DNA of 64,000 nucleotides from Zygnema cylindricum. Taxonomy: Eukaryota > Streptophyta > Zygnematophyceae > Zygnematales > Zygnemataceae. Below, in pieces: positions 23,931-36,445 of the stretch. The position numbers and the translations under genes are program-made. The notes under the pieces were generated by a model, which saw only the letters and a program-made list of their open reading frames with translations, did no database searches and had not been told where the DNA came from. The first letter of the stretch is position 1, and every line of letters begins with the position of its first letter. Where the stretch lies: assembly GCA_037447655.1 (NCBI GenBank), contig JBBHKE010001064.1, positions 62,001 through 126,000 of the forward strand, written 5' to 3'.

Positions 23931-24155
23931 TGAGAGGGAGAGGGAGAGGGAGAGGGAGGGAGACGGAGAGGAAAAGTGCCGATTTCGGGAAGAGGGAGAG
24001 GGAGGATGTCAATTTTGGGAGACGAATAGGGGAAAATAGAGGGCAGATTTAGGGGAGAGGGAGAGGGAGAAGGAGAATGAAAGAGAAAGAGAGAGGGAGA
24101 AGGAGAAGGAAAGAGAAAGAGAGAGGGAGTGGGAGTGAGAGAGGGAAGGAGAGAG
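23931..24155 (+). repeat. GAGAGG-rich low-complexity tract in the MDP-1 leader region
   Basis: A long purine run of GGGAGA, GAGAAGGA and GAGAGAAA units. On the minus (transcribed) strand it is a CT-rich tract about 250-480 bases upstream of the MDP-1 ATG, probably in the promoter or 5' leader. Confidence 0.8.
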
Positions 24156-24179
24156 TGAGAAGTAAAAGTATGGCTCAAA

Positions 24180-24918
24180 TATGACTATGCAGGTTGCTTG
24201 TTTTTGTCGCCACTTTTCTTTTCGGGTGAGGTTTGTTTATGTTTTTTTTTTTTTACGCGTCCCTTTTTGTTTGAGGATCTCGATCGGTCATCTTGTAAAA
24301 ATTACATGTCGTTGTACGGGTCAAAAACGATGGCTTGGTACGGACGGATTCGAGTCATTCGGTACTTAATCGTAAGGCAACATGAATGACATCGCGACGT
24401 TTTAGTTGACGTGAGATGACGTCAAGGACGATTCACGTCCAAACAAAACAAAAGGACATTCATTTCCTCATCTCATTCATCATTCATTCCCTGTGTGAAT
24501 GCAGCAAATGTGCGTCCGTACCATGTCATTGTCCACAGAAATCATTACTCTTTGCGCTATTAACCACGAAACCGGAATGGCGGAAAGAGCGTGACAACGA
24601 AATATATTTCGGCAATGATTTTCGGCTGGATTTTGGTGGACGTTTTTGTCCGGAGGCCACATGGCATGTGCGATGCGTGACAATCCCGACGGTACTGATA
24701 GTCGTTTAGTTTAGCAATAATTAGTAATGTTATGTATCGGTAAAATTTTATCGGGATAAATTCGATATTCAATATATTGAATATCGATCTGTCGGAGGCC
24801 TCATTATATCGCACTGGGACCGACAGATTAAATCGCGATATTGTATCAACGGAAGATCCCCACCCCCTCCCCGCCACTGAGCGCGCGCCATGGGGGTGCT
24901 TTTGAAAATGTCATTGAC
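24180..24918. other. Intergenic, no gene seen
   Basis: No exon or gene signal is recognised. A stretch of palindromic ATTCGATATTCAATATATTG-type sequence at 24720-24840 belongs to the repeat family found near 34 and 40 kb. A short C-rich run is at 24855-24870. Confidence 0.4.
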
Positions 24919-24921
24919 TTA

Positions 24922-25688
24922 GGGTAACCTTCCATCAGGCGAAAAGTGGGCTTGTTTAATGTAGAAAGTACCTCCGTACTAAGCCTTAGTGTTTTTTTTT
25001 TTTGTTACAAAAGATGTTTACTATAAATTCTTAAAGATTCTCCAAACTTTTTGGCGAAAACTTCCACCGTCCGATTTCGAATTTCGACGCAAACGCCCCT
25101 TCTATGCAATGTCTGGCTAGTCTCCTCCGACTGTCCTCCGGATGACACTTTGTGCTTACAGGACACGTGTATTGGTCCGCTTGTAAAAGTCAGAGTCGAT
25201 CCACGACGGACGCGAAGTTATAAACTTACATGTGGCAAATGGCGTGTACCTTCTGATATTAAAGCCACCCTGCTCGACGACAAAATCTTAGTTTTGGACA
25301 TTCTGTCACGCCTCAGCTGGTACAGCAATAATACACGAACATAAAAATGGTACATTCATAGACATTTGTACAAATTTTCATTATGCAAAGGTTTTCGTAA
25401 CCGTTGGTACAGCGACAAATACAAGGACGTACAGATTGTACATTAGCGTGACGCTACTAGATATATTAATCAGCATACGCCCGTACAAATACGCAGTTGC
25501 AGTTTTGTCCTTTTCAAAACTTTCATTATTCCCGCGCAGCTCAACAAGATCCTCTGTGGTACCAATCGCAATCTAACACGTAAGCAACTTTTGCTTCAGT
25601 GGCACGACCTGATGGAAAGGTGTTACAAGTATTACTGCCAGTAAACGTGACCGTACGATTATTGGGAACACCTGATGGAAGGTTACCC
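24922..25688. mobile_element. PIF/Harbinger-like MITE with TTA target duplication
   Basis: The terminal inverted repeats GGGTAACCTTCCATCAGG (24922-24939) and CCTGATGGAAGGTTACCC (25671-25688) are exact complements. Each end is flanked by TTA (24919-24921 and 25689-25691). A 3-bp TWA duplication with GGG-starting ends is the Harbinger/Tourist pattern. No transposase frame, 767 bp. Confidence 0.8.
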
Positions 25689-25875
25689 TTAGCGCTTGAG
25701 GTGGCAAAATTCAAAATTTTAGATAATCAATCCGACCATTTTTTTTTCAAAATCTAAGTACACGACGCCCGACCAAGTTATACACGCTCTAAAATCGTTA
25801 ACCGTTACCCGAAACACGTTTACGAATATAAAAGTTAAACAAAACTCGATTTGTCGAGATGACCCGTACACGCCC

Positions 25876-26834
25876 TGTAATAGGATGCCTAACCTCTCAC
25901 AAAATCCCATTACTTAATCAATTTCAACCACACATTCCACACATTGGAAAATACACATCCACATTGGAAAGCACTCACATAAGAATAAATTTTATATTAG
26001 AAGAAGCTTTTGTCCACATAACATTAGCTTGATCTCTTGCCCTCGTGGCTCAACCCTTCTTATTAAAGTGTTTTCCTCTAATCTCCACTCATAATAATTC
26101 TATCTCTTAACTACTAAAACACTACTTAGTTTGTAAGAGATTTCAATGCCAAAATGTCAATGCTCCAATTTGGTTTTAATCGCTAAGGACCAAGATCAGT
26201 CAGAATTTCCACAAACTTTTCCCCTAAAAAAAAAGATGTTTACTCTCCTCTTAGACTTCACTATTTATCCATCATCGCTCTAGACTCGCCAGGCCAAAGT
26301 AAACGCTCCGTTGAATAAGTTTTACTTGGGCCAATCATTGATCAGCAAGGACTCAAACTGACCAATGCAAAAACGTGTGAAATCTCTTACTAACTACATA
26401 GCATTTATAACCAAGCAAACGCTACATTTCACTACGTAACATTTACATGCCAAAGTGTGCGCCAAACGAAATGCGACTTCGCACGAACGTCAACGCAAAT
26501 TTCGCACGCGAAACTTCTTACGAAATTCCATAAATTGAAAGTGACGTTTCGCACTAAAAATTGTACGAAACGAACCATCGTGCGTACCAAACGAAATATT
26601 GATTTCGTTTGGTACTTTATAAACAAATGCCTTAAATTCCGCGGATAGTTTGACCCTTAACCTGTAACAATGAACACCCAATCTTTATTTTGACCTCGCG
26701 TTGTCGCCGAAATACACCAATCACAACCCCAAATCGTGCGATTCTTTCGCAAATGTTTATCAAATTGAAAACTATATTTTTGTAATACTTAAATACCCAT
26801 TTACGAACAAGTTTGATCCACTCTTACTGTTACA
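25876..26834 (-). repeat. Downstream (3') LTR of the gypsy element
   Basis: It is a direct repeat of 32649-33595 with scattered substitutions and small indels (959 bp against 947 bp). On the minus strand it starts TGTAAC and ends TTACA. Shared words include CCACACATTCCACACATTGG and GCCCTCGTGGCTCAACC. Confidence 0.9.
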
Positions 26835-26847
26835 TCATCCCCTCCTT
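26835..26847 (-). promoter_or_regulatory. Polypurine tract of the gypsy element
   Basis: AAGGAGGGGATGA on the minus strand lies immediately upstream of the 3' LTR, where plus-strand DNA synthesis is primed. Confidence 0.7.
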
Positions 26848-26899
26848 ATATTTAACTGACCTTAGTTAAAACACATTTTATTCTCAAGACGGGATTTCT

Positions 26900-28560
26900 A
26901 TATTATTATTCCCTCCAATGCCTTTGCAAAAACTCGGAATTTTTATCTTCTAAAGTTAACTCATCTTCTGGCCTTCTTAGATAATGTACTTGCCATAATA
27001 TAGTATTGTCGACCTTAAACCGTTGACCAACCCAATCTATTACCCATCTGTGAACCTCAGGTTCTATAATTATTGAGGGATCCAATTCCAATTCTCTATT
27101 AGTTGGTCGAAGATTTGTTCGTTTTAACTGGCTGATGTGTATCACTGGATGATTTTTTGCTTGAAGGTGGAAAGTCCAATTTGGCAGCAACTGACGATAT
27201 CATCTCGATTACTGTAAATGGTCTAATGTACTTAGGAGCAAATTTCCCAGTAGGATCTGATTGTCCCTCGATCTTGCACCTGTAATGAGTTGTTGAAAGC
27301 CAAACCTTATCACCTGTGCTTACCATACAATCACCCCGTTTGCGGTTAGCATTTAGTTCTTGCCTTCTTTGTGCCTCTACTAATGCATCACGGACTGTTT
27401 TCCAAACCGTTTGAATGTATTCCCAAAATTTCGTTCAACAACCCCTATTCTTTTAAGTGACCCATGTTATTAAGTCTAAAGCTTCTCTCGGTTGGTATCC
27501 GTATGCAACTTCAAACGGTGAGAATACTAGCACGTTTACATGAATTGTATGCAAATTCCATTAATGGCAGTTTAGATTCCCATGTGTTATGAACTCCATT
27601 GTAAACAGTCCTAAGCATTTCTTCTAGCGTACGGATCATCTTTTATGTCTGTCCATCTGTCTGAAAGATAAGAGGTACTCATTTTTAATTCAGTGCCTAA
27701 ATTTTGTTGCAATTCTTTCCAAAATGCAGACGTAAATACAGAATCCCTAGCACTGACTATAGACAAGGGAACTTTATGATGTCTGACCACGTTGTCAAAA
27801 TATAACTTTATAATATCTACAACTAAATGAGTAGTTTTGCAAGGGATGAAGATTGCTATTTTATTGAACCTATCGACTACGACCATGATACTGTCATTTC
27901 TTCTAGATGTAGCTCGTAACTTGACTATAAAATCCATACTAACAGATTCCCATGGTCTTTCAAAAATATCTAAAGGTTTTAATTGACCCCTAGGTTTGTG
28001 GTTACTTGGTTTACTCTATTGGCAAGGGACATAACTTTCTACATTTTTCGACACCTCATTTGCCATTCTTGGCCAAAACAATCTACTTTGCAACCGATTA
28101 AGAGTTTTATCTTAACCTAGATGTCCTCAATACTCATGGGCTTCCTGTAAAAGTTGTTTTCTTAAGTCTCCCATTTTAGAAATGCATAACCTATCCCCTG
28201 TTCGCAAATACAGTAAACCATTTTCTATTCTAAAGTTTTTGACATGCCTCTCATTCAATGGGTCAGAATTCCCTCCCGAAATATTCTTCCAAATCATAGC
28301 AAAATAAAGATCTTTATCATAACCATTTCTAACAACATATAAAAACAATTCATCCCTAACCATCACACTTATTTCCTAACATTTACTTAAAGGAACTGCG
28401 ACTACATTTGTCTTTCTAGGAATATGTTTGACATTAAATTTGAAATATGCTAATTTCTGCATCCACCTAATCTGTGCATCACTTAATCTTTGTAGATAGG
28501 AGAGTGCCTTATTATCAGAGTGAATTTTAAATTCTTTATTATGCAAATAACAATGTCATT
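26900..28560 (-). pseudogene. Gypsy integrase and chromo-like domain, broken
   Basis: The zinc-binding N-terminal part of the integrase is at about 28366-27990, ending in FWPRMANEV and a cysteine pair that is partly lost (VPCQ), with an in-frame stop after EAHEY. The catalytic core at 27937-27611 shows MDFIVKLR, VVVDRF and the second acidic position in SARDSVFTS. Where TDGQTE is expected the reading frame gives TDGQT followed by a TAA stop, so the catalytic Glu codon is lost. The C-terminal region (27190-26906) contains HPVIHISQLKR and a chromo-like stretch (EPEVHRWVIDW, QVHYLRRPEDE). All are separated by stops or frameshifts. Confidence 0.85.
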
Positions 28561-29981
28561 TCACCAATGCATGAACAATTGCAAGTAATTCTTTTTCCTG
28601 TGCTTGATGGTTTTTTTCAGCATCATTAAATTTCCTGGACTGAAAAGCAAAAGGATGAAAATGTGGCCGACTTTTTGACTTATGACTGCACCTAGACCTT
28701 TATCAGATGCATTAGTTGTGATCAAAATTTCAAATTCCCCAACAAGATCAAGATACACCAGTGTAGGGGTAGAGGTCAACTTCCCTTTTAGTTCCTCGAA
28801 AGCTCTCTCTTGATCGGCTCCCCACACAAACGTCTCCTTCTCCCGAAGTAAATTCGTCAATGGTGCGGCGATCATACTTAAGTTCTTGATAAATTTCCTG
28901 TAATAAGTGGCCAATCCGAAATATGATTTAACTTCTATGACATTAGTGGGTTGCTTCCAATTTTGTATTGCAATTATTTTGGATGGATTTGTTTTAACAC
29001 CTTCCCCACTAACTATATGTCCCAAAAATAATTGTTCATTTTTAAGAAAGCTGGATTTTGACAATTTTCCATATAACTTTATTTCCCCTAACCTTTCCAA
29101 CACTTTCCTTAGGCGAATTACATGTTGTTTTTTAGATTCGCTGGAAATTAAAATATCATCTATAAACACGTGAACAAACTCATCTATATAATCTGAAAAT
29201 GTTTAGATCATTGATCTTTGATAAGTAGGTGGTGCATTCGTCAAACCAAATGGCATCACTATCCATTCAAAATGACCAACTGTATTTCTAAAAGCAGTTT
29301 TATCAACATCTTCAGTTGTAATTGGCACCTGATTAAAGCCACTATTCGGATAAATCAAAGAAAATAATTTAGCGCCATTCAAACGATCTATCAAATCAGA
29401 AATTAAAGGTTACGGATACTTATCCTTCACTGTAATCTTATTCAGACTAAGATAGTCGACACACATCTTCAACGTTCCGTCTTTCTTTTTGACGAATAAA
29501 ACAGGTGCTCCGTACGGTGATTTGTTGGGTTTAATATGTCCTTTCTCTAGAAGCTTCTTGATCTGTTTCTTTAACTCCTCTTGCTCAAAAAAGCTATGCT
29601 TATAAATTCCTGTGACAGGGGATTACATCCAGGTTCAAGGTTAATAACATGTTCCACATCTCGGTAAGGTGGCCTCCTTGAAGGTAAGTCACTTGGGAAA
29701 ACATCTCTAAATTCAAAAATCAAATCTTTAAAAGTAGCATCAGATGTATTAATGTAAGTTACAAAATCAGATTTTTGTTTTTCAACAGTTTTAATGGTGT
29801 CTGATTTAGGAATAACATCAATGTTAGTGTTTTCTCCCCCCCCTTCATCAGTAAATGCCTTAGTTACTAATAACAATAAAGCATGATTTGTTTTATCTTT
29901 TAATTGCTTTTTAAATTGTTTAGCAAAAATTAAACCTTCCACTCCCAACTTGGTTATGTTATTTATATGATTCTTATGCAA
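28561..29981 (-). pseudogene. Gypsy reverse transcriptase and RNase H, broken
   Basis: Reverse transcriptase motifs are spread over three open pieces: 29981-29571 (DVFPSDLPSRRPP), 29394-29203 (MPFGLTNAPPTYQ) and 29169-28561 (FIDDILISSES, the YxDD box as FIDD; FLGHIVSGEG). The RNase H start reads TNASDKGLGAV, where DASD is usual, so the first catalytic Asp is Asn here. Stops separate the pieces. Confidence 0.88.
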
Positions 29982-30179
29982 CTTCTTTGAAGGTAATGCT
30001 CATAAAACCTTCCAACCGTTTTCAGACTTCACTTTCAAGGTGTTAGTTTCCCAATTAATTTAAAGGTTATGTTCATTTAACCAAGGCTTTCCCAGTATTA
30101 GCTCCTCACTACCCAAATTGATTATTTCACACACAACTTTCATTTTATGACCCTCGATATCATCTTCTATTATGTCAGT

Positions 30180-30398
30180 TTATAAATCTAATGTGGATTT
30201 ATTACCATTTGCCACTTGAACATGTAAAGGTTTTTCCCTTATGACTGTAGGAATTTTATTTTCCTCAACAAACTTATGTGAAATAAAATTATGTGTAGCA
30301 CCTGATTTTACCATAACTCTCAATGGTTTTCTTTCCACTAAAGACTCAAATCTGATGAAACTGTGTCTGGTGTCATCGTTACTTAACTGTCCTAACAT
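30180..30398 (-). pseudogene. Gypsy aspartic protease remnant
   Basis: The retropepsin core is recognisable as SGATHNFIS followed by VQVANGNK. The catalytic Asp before SGA is Lys (KSGA). The frame is closed by stops on both sides. Confidence 0.75.
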
Positions 30399-30617
30399 AG
30401 GTCTGTTGTTAAGAGATCAGAAGGATTATTCAAACTATGGAGTGTTGCTAGCATCATAATAAATTCAGCTATAATAGCCTTTCTATTCATTAGCTAACCT
30501 TGCAGAGTTAACTATTTAACCTTTTGATCTGGTCTACTCATTGAGGACTTTCAACTAGTCTTTTCCGTTTCCCACCTCCTGGGCTTCTTGTTCAGCTAGG
30601 TATAATGCAATATCTTC

Positions 30618-31382
30618 CTAAAAACTTTCATTGACATCAACTGTTTTAAAAGATCCCTTATTTGTACAATCCTTAGCGTAATGATCTGGACCTCTGCATT
30701 TAAAACAAGTGACTTTCTTCTTCGGTTTTGTGCATTTTTTGCTGAAATGACCCTCCCCTCCACAGTTATAACAATTAATTTTCTTCAGTTGTGCACGTTC
30801 AGATGCCCTATGACCTATTTTTTGACAAATAGTGCATGTGGGAATGGTAAAATTAGGTTTTTGAGAATTAATGCTCGGTTTACGACTCTTAATGTATCCC
30901 CATCTTTTTTGAAATTTAGTTCCTACATTAACACACTGTCCACCCCTTTGATTTCTCCATAAGATATTATGCCTATTAACCAGACCTGCATTCAAACCTT
31001 CTTCCTCAAATTCCTCCTCACCCAAGTATGATACTTCATTGAAATTTCCGTTGAGTGATCGAGTTTCACGATTATACCACGACTGATCCTCTAATTCGAA
31101 TGACTTATATTGTAATTCCTTCAAATTAATAAATTTTTGATGTTTCAGTTTTGATTTCAGTATAGGATTCAGATAGTTCAAGAAATGCAACCTAGCCATT
31201 TCGTTAGTCAAACCTATGACATGAATGCTAGATGAGTCAAATTCCATAATATAATCTTTCATAGTTTTTGTTTGCTTAGAGTTCAACCAGTTTTCTTCCA
31301 TTATGGATTTATAAGTGATAGACAAGAAACGTGATTTGATTGCGGTTTTAAAAATTTCCCAATAAGCATTATCAGGAATCAA
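30618..31382 (-). pseudogene. Gypsy gag with three cysteine/zinc-knuckle motifs (5' part lost)
   Basis: The 254-codon open frame contains the gag capsid-like region (AYWEIFKTAIKSRF, MKDYIMEFD) and then a degenerate CTICQKIGHRASE motif followed by two intact knuckles, CYNCGGEGHFSKKC and CFKCRGPDHYAKDC. The upstream part (31390-32030) is fragmented by stops. Confidence 0.85.
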
Positions 31383-32630
31383 ATTAGACCTCTTTTAAGT
31401 GTAATACCAAATTTGAGCATCACCTTTCAGACAGCTAACAACAAAAGAAGTGTAATCATCACGATCACAGTTTATAGATTCCAAATAATACTCCATCCAA
31501 ATGAAAAATCCAGGCATCTAACTCATGAATTTTTTTACCATCAAATGATGGTGCTTCACTGATAGACAATTTAGAACCTTTATTTTCTTAGGTCTATCGT
31601 GATTATCTTCTCGAAAACTGGCATTTCTCTTACTACTCTCACCCTTTTGGTCATTAACATCATTTCTGGTGTGAATTAAATTAATAAGCTAATTCAATTT
31701 TTGATTTGAAACATTTTCATTTTCCTTAACATCCTTCAATTCACTTTGCAACTCAGTAATTGTTTCATCCACAGCAACAGCATGATTATTAAATCTTTTG
31801 ACCAATTTCATACTAGGTTTTTTAAAAACATTCAAGGCATTTTCCATTTCACGTTTCCACGCCGAATTTGCCACTATCACAAAAATGAAATCGAGTAAAA
31901 GGAAGATAGAATATAATTTCCCAAAGAATTTTGCTGCAAGTTTGAAGTCCTCTGATTGCTTTAATCCAAAACTTCTTCTCCTTAACAAATCCTTTGAAAA
32001 AGATCAAAATATGAGAAATCAATAAGACATTGAAAGTAAGTTAGTGCAAATTCAATTCTTCAATTTCCCAAACATTGATGCAAAAAGGTAAGAATTTCCC
32101 CACAAATTTTGCAACTGAAAAGCTTTTAAAGGTAAAGTTCAACCATAAATTTTGCAACAGCAAAATTGAAAAGCTCTCAAAGGTAACAATTTAGGGTTTG
32201 AGAAGTTTTAACTCATTTCTGGACTCCTTTGCTCTTGAAGAAGTAAATTGTTCCACTTTCTTTCTCCACCATTAACAAATTTCCCATTTTCCAATACATC
32301 AGGATCTTTTGTTCTCTAATCGTCACATCCTCACCGTTCATGGCTTCAAGCCCTCCCTCTTCACATGAATCATTGCTATGAGAAGGCAAGTTTGTTTGAC
32401 CTCTAGGTAATTGGAGTGAGTTTCAGCGGTGGCTACACTGCCCACCTCGCCTTAGTCTTTAAGACTCGAGTAGGCCCCGCATCTAACCAGCGGCCGCTGG
32501 CAGTGTGATCACTCAGTTTCCCTCGAATCCCCTACCACTTCACATTGTGGTTCTACCGACACAGGTTAGAGCACCCTCACCGGTCACGGCAGTCGATATT
32601 TGAGTGAGCAAACTTCTCCTTGGTTTCTAA

Positions 32631-32646
32631 CCAAGCTCTGATACCA
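32631..32646 (-). promoter_or_regulatory. Primer-binding site of the gypsy element (initiator Met tRNA)
   Basis: The minus strand reads TGGTATCAGAGCTTGG two bases inside the upstream LTR. This is the standard plant retroelement PBS complementary to the 3' end of initiator Met tRNA. Confidence 0.88.
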
Positions 32647-32648
32647 TA

Positions 32649-33595
32649 TTTAATAGGATGTCTAACCTCTCAGGATATCCCATTACTTCAATCAATTTCA
32701 ACCACACATTCCACACATTGGAAAATAAACATCCACATTGGAAAGCACTCATATAAGGATAAACTTCAAATTAGAAGAAGCTTCTGTCCACATAACATTA
32801 GCTTGGTCTCTTGCCCTCGTGGCTCAACCTTTCTTATTAAAGTGTTTTCCTCTACTCTCCACTCTTAATAATTATATCTCTTAACTACTAAAACACTACT
32901 AAGTTTGTAAGAGATTTCAATGCCAAAATGCTAATGCTCCAATTTGGTTTTAATCGCTCAGGACCAAGATCACAATTTTTCCCAAATGAAAAGATGTGTA
33001 CTCTCCTCTTAGACTTCACTATTTATCCACCATCGCCTTGGACTCGCCAGGCCAAAGTCTACGCTCTGTTGAACAGGTTTTACCTTGGCCAATCATTGAT
33101 CAGCAATGACTCAAACTGTGCGAAATCTCTTACTAACTAGGTAACATTTTTAACCAATCAAACTCTATGTTTCACTACGTAACATTTACGTGCCAAAGTG
33201 CGCGCCAAACGAAACGGGACTTCGCACGAACGTGCGTCGCAAATTTCGCACGCGAAACTTCCTACGAAATTCCCTAAACTGAAAGTGACGTTTCGTACTC
33301 AAAATTATACGAAACGAACCATCGTGCGTACCAAACGAAATATTGATTTTGTTTTGTACTTTATAAACGTACGCCTTAAATTCCGCGGATAGTTTGACCC
33401 TTGACACGTAACAAGGAACACCCAATCGTTATTTTGACCTTGCGTTGTCACCTAAATACACCAATCACTATATCTTTTAAAATACAACCCCAAATTGTGC
33501 GATTTTTTCGCAAACGTCTATCAAATTCAAAACTCTATTTTCGTATTACGTAAATACCCATTTAGGAACAATTTTGATCCACTATTAGTGTTACA
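32649..33595 (-). repeat. Upstream (5') LTR of the gypsy element
   Basis: It is a direct repeat of 25876-26834. It starts TGTAACACTAATAG on the minus strand. The end next to the PBS reads TATTAAA, where the other copy has TATTACA. Confidence 0.9.
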
Positions 33596-34624
33596 TGCCC
33601 GTACTCGAATAGTTACAAAATTAATGGTAAATTTCCCTTATACCTATGATGCCATGAGGACAAAGTACAATAATGTTGGATAGTATGGACATTACAAAAC
33701 TTTCATTTTTTTCGTTTTTTGCTTAGTCGATCGTAACCGAATTTTTTTTCCTAATCTGTGAATAAACTGCCCAAATTCGCCTGGCCCCTCAAATTTCGTA
33801 CCCGAATCTGTTCCTTATCCGACGCGGGCGGTCGATTAACGGTCCATTACAATTTTGGTTAACCGTTTGCAACCTCTGCCTTGCGTCACTTTGATGTATT
33901 AGCGATAAAAAAATATCGTGATATCCACCGATATATTGCATAAATATCGCGGTATCATATTCTTGACATATCGCAACTATATATTGATTATCGGGAACCC
34001 AAAATTAGGTACATATCGAATATTGGCAAGTCACCCTCGGTACACAACATTAATAATTAGCGTAAATAAACAAGTAGTGTAGTGTTATTAACTATATTTT
34101 GGGTTTTTGGGCCTAACACCAACAAAAATAACTATAATTTTATGCACCTAACACTAATTTGGATACACTTTTTGTAGCCGTGATAGTCAGTGTTCACATA
34201 TTCAATGCTTGAACATGTGATATCACGTTCTCGCGACTTTCCCTCGTCTTTATGAATGGGAATCAAATATGAGTGTGATTTTCAGTGGCAACAACTCGAT
34301 TTCACGTATCGATGCCTTCACCTGACCCATATTTTATACATCTATACCAAATAATGAGAAGTTTTAAGTACGGACTGATAAATTTCATACAACTACACCG
34401 CGAATCGTAAGTAGAGTAAATAACGCTAATTCGATTGCCCTAAATTTTGACTCTATCACCTTAAATAGAGTAAATGGTTCTAAATTTTTCATTATACTAT
34501 TTAAGGTAAGGTTTAATTAGCGTAAAAATAATATATATTTTTCCTTCGTTTTAAATAGTGTGGAATACGGACGACGTCCGACCGTGCAAAATTATACTTT
34601 TACAAGTAAAAAGGTACAAATAAT
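33596..34624. other. Repeat-rich intergenic, no gene
   Basis: It contains ATCGATAT-rich palindromic sequence (33895-34030) of the family at 40.4-40.9 kb and a MITE-like piece (34397-34530). No exon is seen. Confidence 0.5.
34397..34530 (+). repeat. MITE-like repeat, copy A
   Basis: It starts ACACCGCGAATCGTAAGTAG and continues with AATAGAGTAAATGGTTCTAA and CTATTTAAGGTAAGGTTTAA. A second direct copy with the same order of words is at 39051-39175. Confidence 0.65.
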
Positions 34625-34634
34625 NNNNNNNNNN
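34625..34634. other. Assembly gap (10 N)
   Basis: Ten N in a row, so the true distance and the adjacency of the two sides are not known. Sequence to its right belongs to a copia gag fragment. Confidence 0.99.
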
Positions 34635-34755
34635 CTTTAGGCGAAAACTCTTTCGGTTACAAGTTCCCCTCGAGAACCACCGACCTTTTTAAACCCCAAT
34701 TTTTATGAGCCCCCCATGATACCAGTTCATAACAATGTTAAAAACACGTGAGTAA

Positions 34756-35498
34756 CTACGAGTGAGAAGACGACCCCCCAGTAAAGTACTCAAAGTTGTC
34801 TGTGTCGAAACGAATAATCTCCAGAGGAATCATCGTACTTCCCACAACCTTTCCTTCTCCTTCAAGGAGTTTAGTATTAGTCTCTTCCTCCAATATAAGA
34901 TTATATGCTAACTGAACTGACCAGCTAGCTTTATCATGACTTTTTAACTGAACAAACTCACCCTTCATGCTACTAAGGAGACCTCTAATAAGCAAAGCTG
35001 TGTCTGTTGAAACTCATGAAATGACCCCCCAGCAGAAGAGTGAGCATCAATGAGTGCACAAAAATTGTAACAATACTTGACCATAGTACCCCCCGAGTAT
35101 TTTTAACCCCAAATTTTTCCAGCCACCAAGAGCTCCCCTTGAACATTGGCTTTCTCAAAAGCGGATTTCAGTGATGTCCAAATCTTGCTCGCTTTCTTCA
35201 TTTTCGGTCGAGACATGACAATTTTTTTTGAAATACAAAGAATTAGATTGTTCCTTGCCATTAAATTCTTTTTCACCCAACTTAGATCTGTTTCATCAAG
35301 GGAGCCATCCAAGACCCCCAATAAGTCAGCAGTTTCAAACGACGATTCAACCATCGCTGCACAATACGCATAATTTTGGCCATTGAAGATAAGAATTCTT
35401 GACGAAAGGCCCATAACCTTTGTTCTACAACCACCATTGCAGGAGGAGAACCAGCAGTAGTAGTGGTAGTAAACATGAACACCAAGAAAAACTATCAA
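34756..35498 (-). pseudogene. Ty1/copia gag fragment
   Basis: The frame at 35498-35103 has the plant copia gag (UBN2/DUF4219-type) pattern: LIFNGQNYAYC, then VLDGSLDETDLSW and KASKIWTSLKSAFEKA. A likely continuation at 34995-34756 is in another frame. It begins near 35480 with a Thr-rich start and is frameshifted before FNGQNY. It is cut by the assembly gap. Confidence 0.75.
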
Positions 35499-36054
35499 AG
35501 TACCTACTCAACAGCCAACTTTGAACTGACATAAAATATGACTCAAAAAGCCAATATGCCTCAAATTTGCCAAATTGATACACAATACAGTAAACTAACA
35601 ATTCTCAAATTTATAGCCAAAATGACCTAGTAAACCATAAGATATGATGTTTGGAGGTTTTCCAAAAACTGCCCTCATAAAATCATATTCTTAAAACTAG
35701 ATACTACAAAATTGGCTAAGTCCTAAGTTATATAGTCACAGTGTGTATCTACTAATCTACACTAATTTGGATAACCATTACTACGGTTATTATCCTGACT
35801 AACGACAAAGCATCCTACCTGTACGTCATTGTACCTTAATACCCTAATTATTATTTTCTAAAAACCTGATTAATTGAACACTATTTTTTATTACACTAAA
35901 ATACAAACCAATGTTATTCAGATATTTACAGATATTGAACCGTACACAAAACGTTCCAACCGTACACAAAATATTCCAATTGCTTAGTCAGCGGTTATCG
36001 TTAAAGTACAGCCGAATGTGGTCGTGTAGTACGAAGCACCTGAGTGCTTCGTCA

Positions 36055-36122
36055 CTTGTGGTCCCACGCGATTCACGCTTGTGGTCCCTCGTGAATCACG
36101 CTTGTGGTCCCGGGTGAATCAC
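36055..36122 (+). repeat. Three tandem 23-bp units
   Basis: Each unit is CTTGTGGTCCC followed by a 12-base GATTCACG-type half; three copies are in a row. They sit in what may be the LTR of the copia element, next to a GAAGCACCTGAGTGCTTC palindrome at 36032. Confidence 0.7.
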
Positions 36123-36445
36123 GTCCGTTGGAGCAAATTCGAACGACGATGGTACCGTCGAACTGTACCATATGTTTCCGGAATAACTGGGTCACATCCC
36201 GTTCGTCCGATCATGTGAATCGAATCGTCAACTGTTTGACACGTATGACAGACTATCGGCGCCACTCCGAAAAAACTTGCATACGTTCTTTCGCCGACAC
36301 GTGTCCCTGCAAAAGTACGATACACTCTACTGTACTATTTGCTACTGTAACGCTAATAAAGGTAAGTATTACAGTAGACTACTAGGAAAATATCCTAAGT
36401 TAATTTTACCCCTATTTACTGAAATAAAAATTTATAAATTACAAC

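Larger units (their letters stand above)
25876..33595 (-). mobile_element. Ty3/gypsy LTR retrotransposon (chromovirus-like), defective
   Basis: This is a full-length element read on the minus strand. The upstream LTR is at 32649-33595 and the downstream LTR at 25876-26834. The primer-binding site complements initiator Met tRNA, the polypurine tract is at 26835-26847, and the target repeats are imperfect (CGCCC left, TGCCC right). The internal order is gag, protease, reverse transcriptase, RNase H, integrase, chromo-like domain, which is the Ty3/gypsy order. Coding frames are broken many times and several catalytic residues are changed, so it cannot move by itself. Confidence 0.9.

Noticed and set aside
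23560-24178. Long open frames upstream of the MDP-1 start (Ser/Pro/Leu-rich)
   Set aside because: They come from the GA/CT tract. Only the part from 23679 onward matches the phosphatase family. A longer N-terminus cannot be excluded but has no support.
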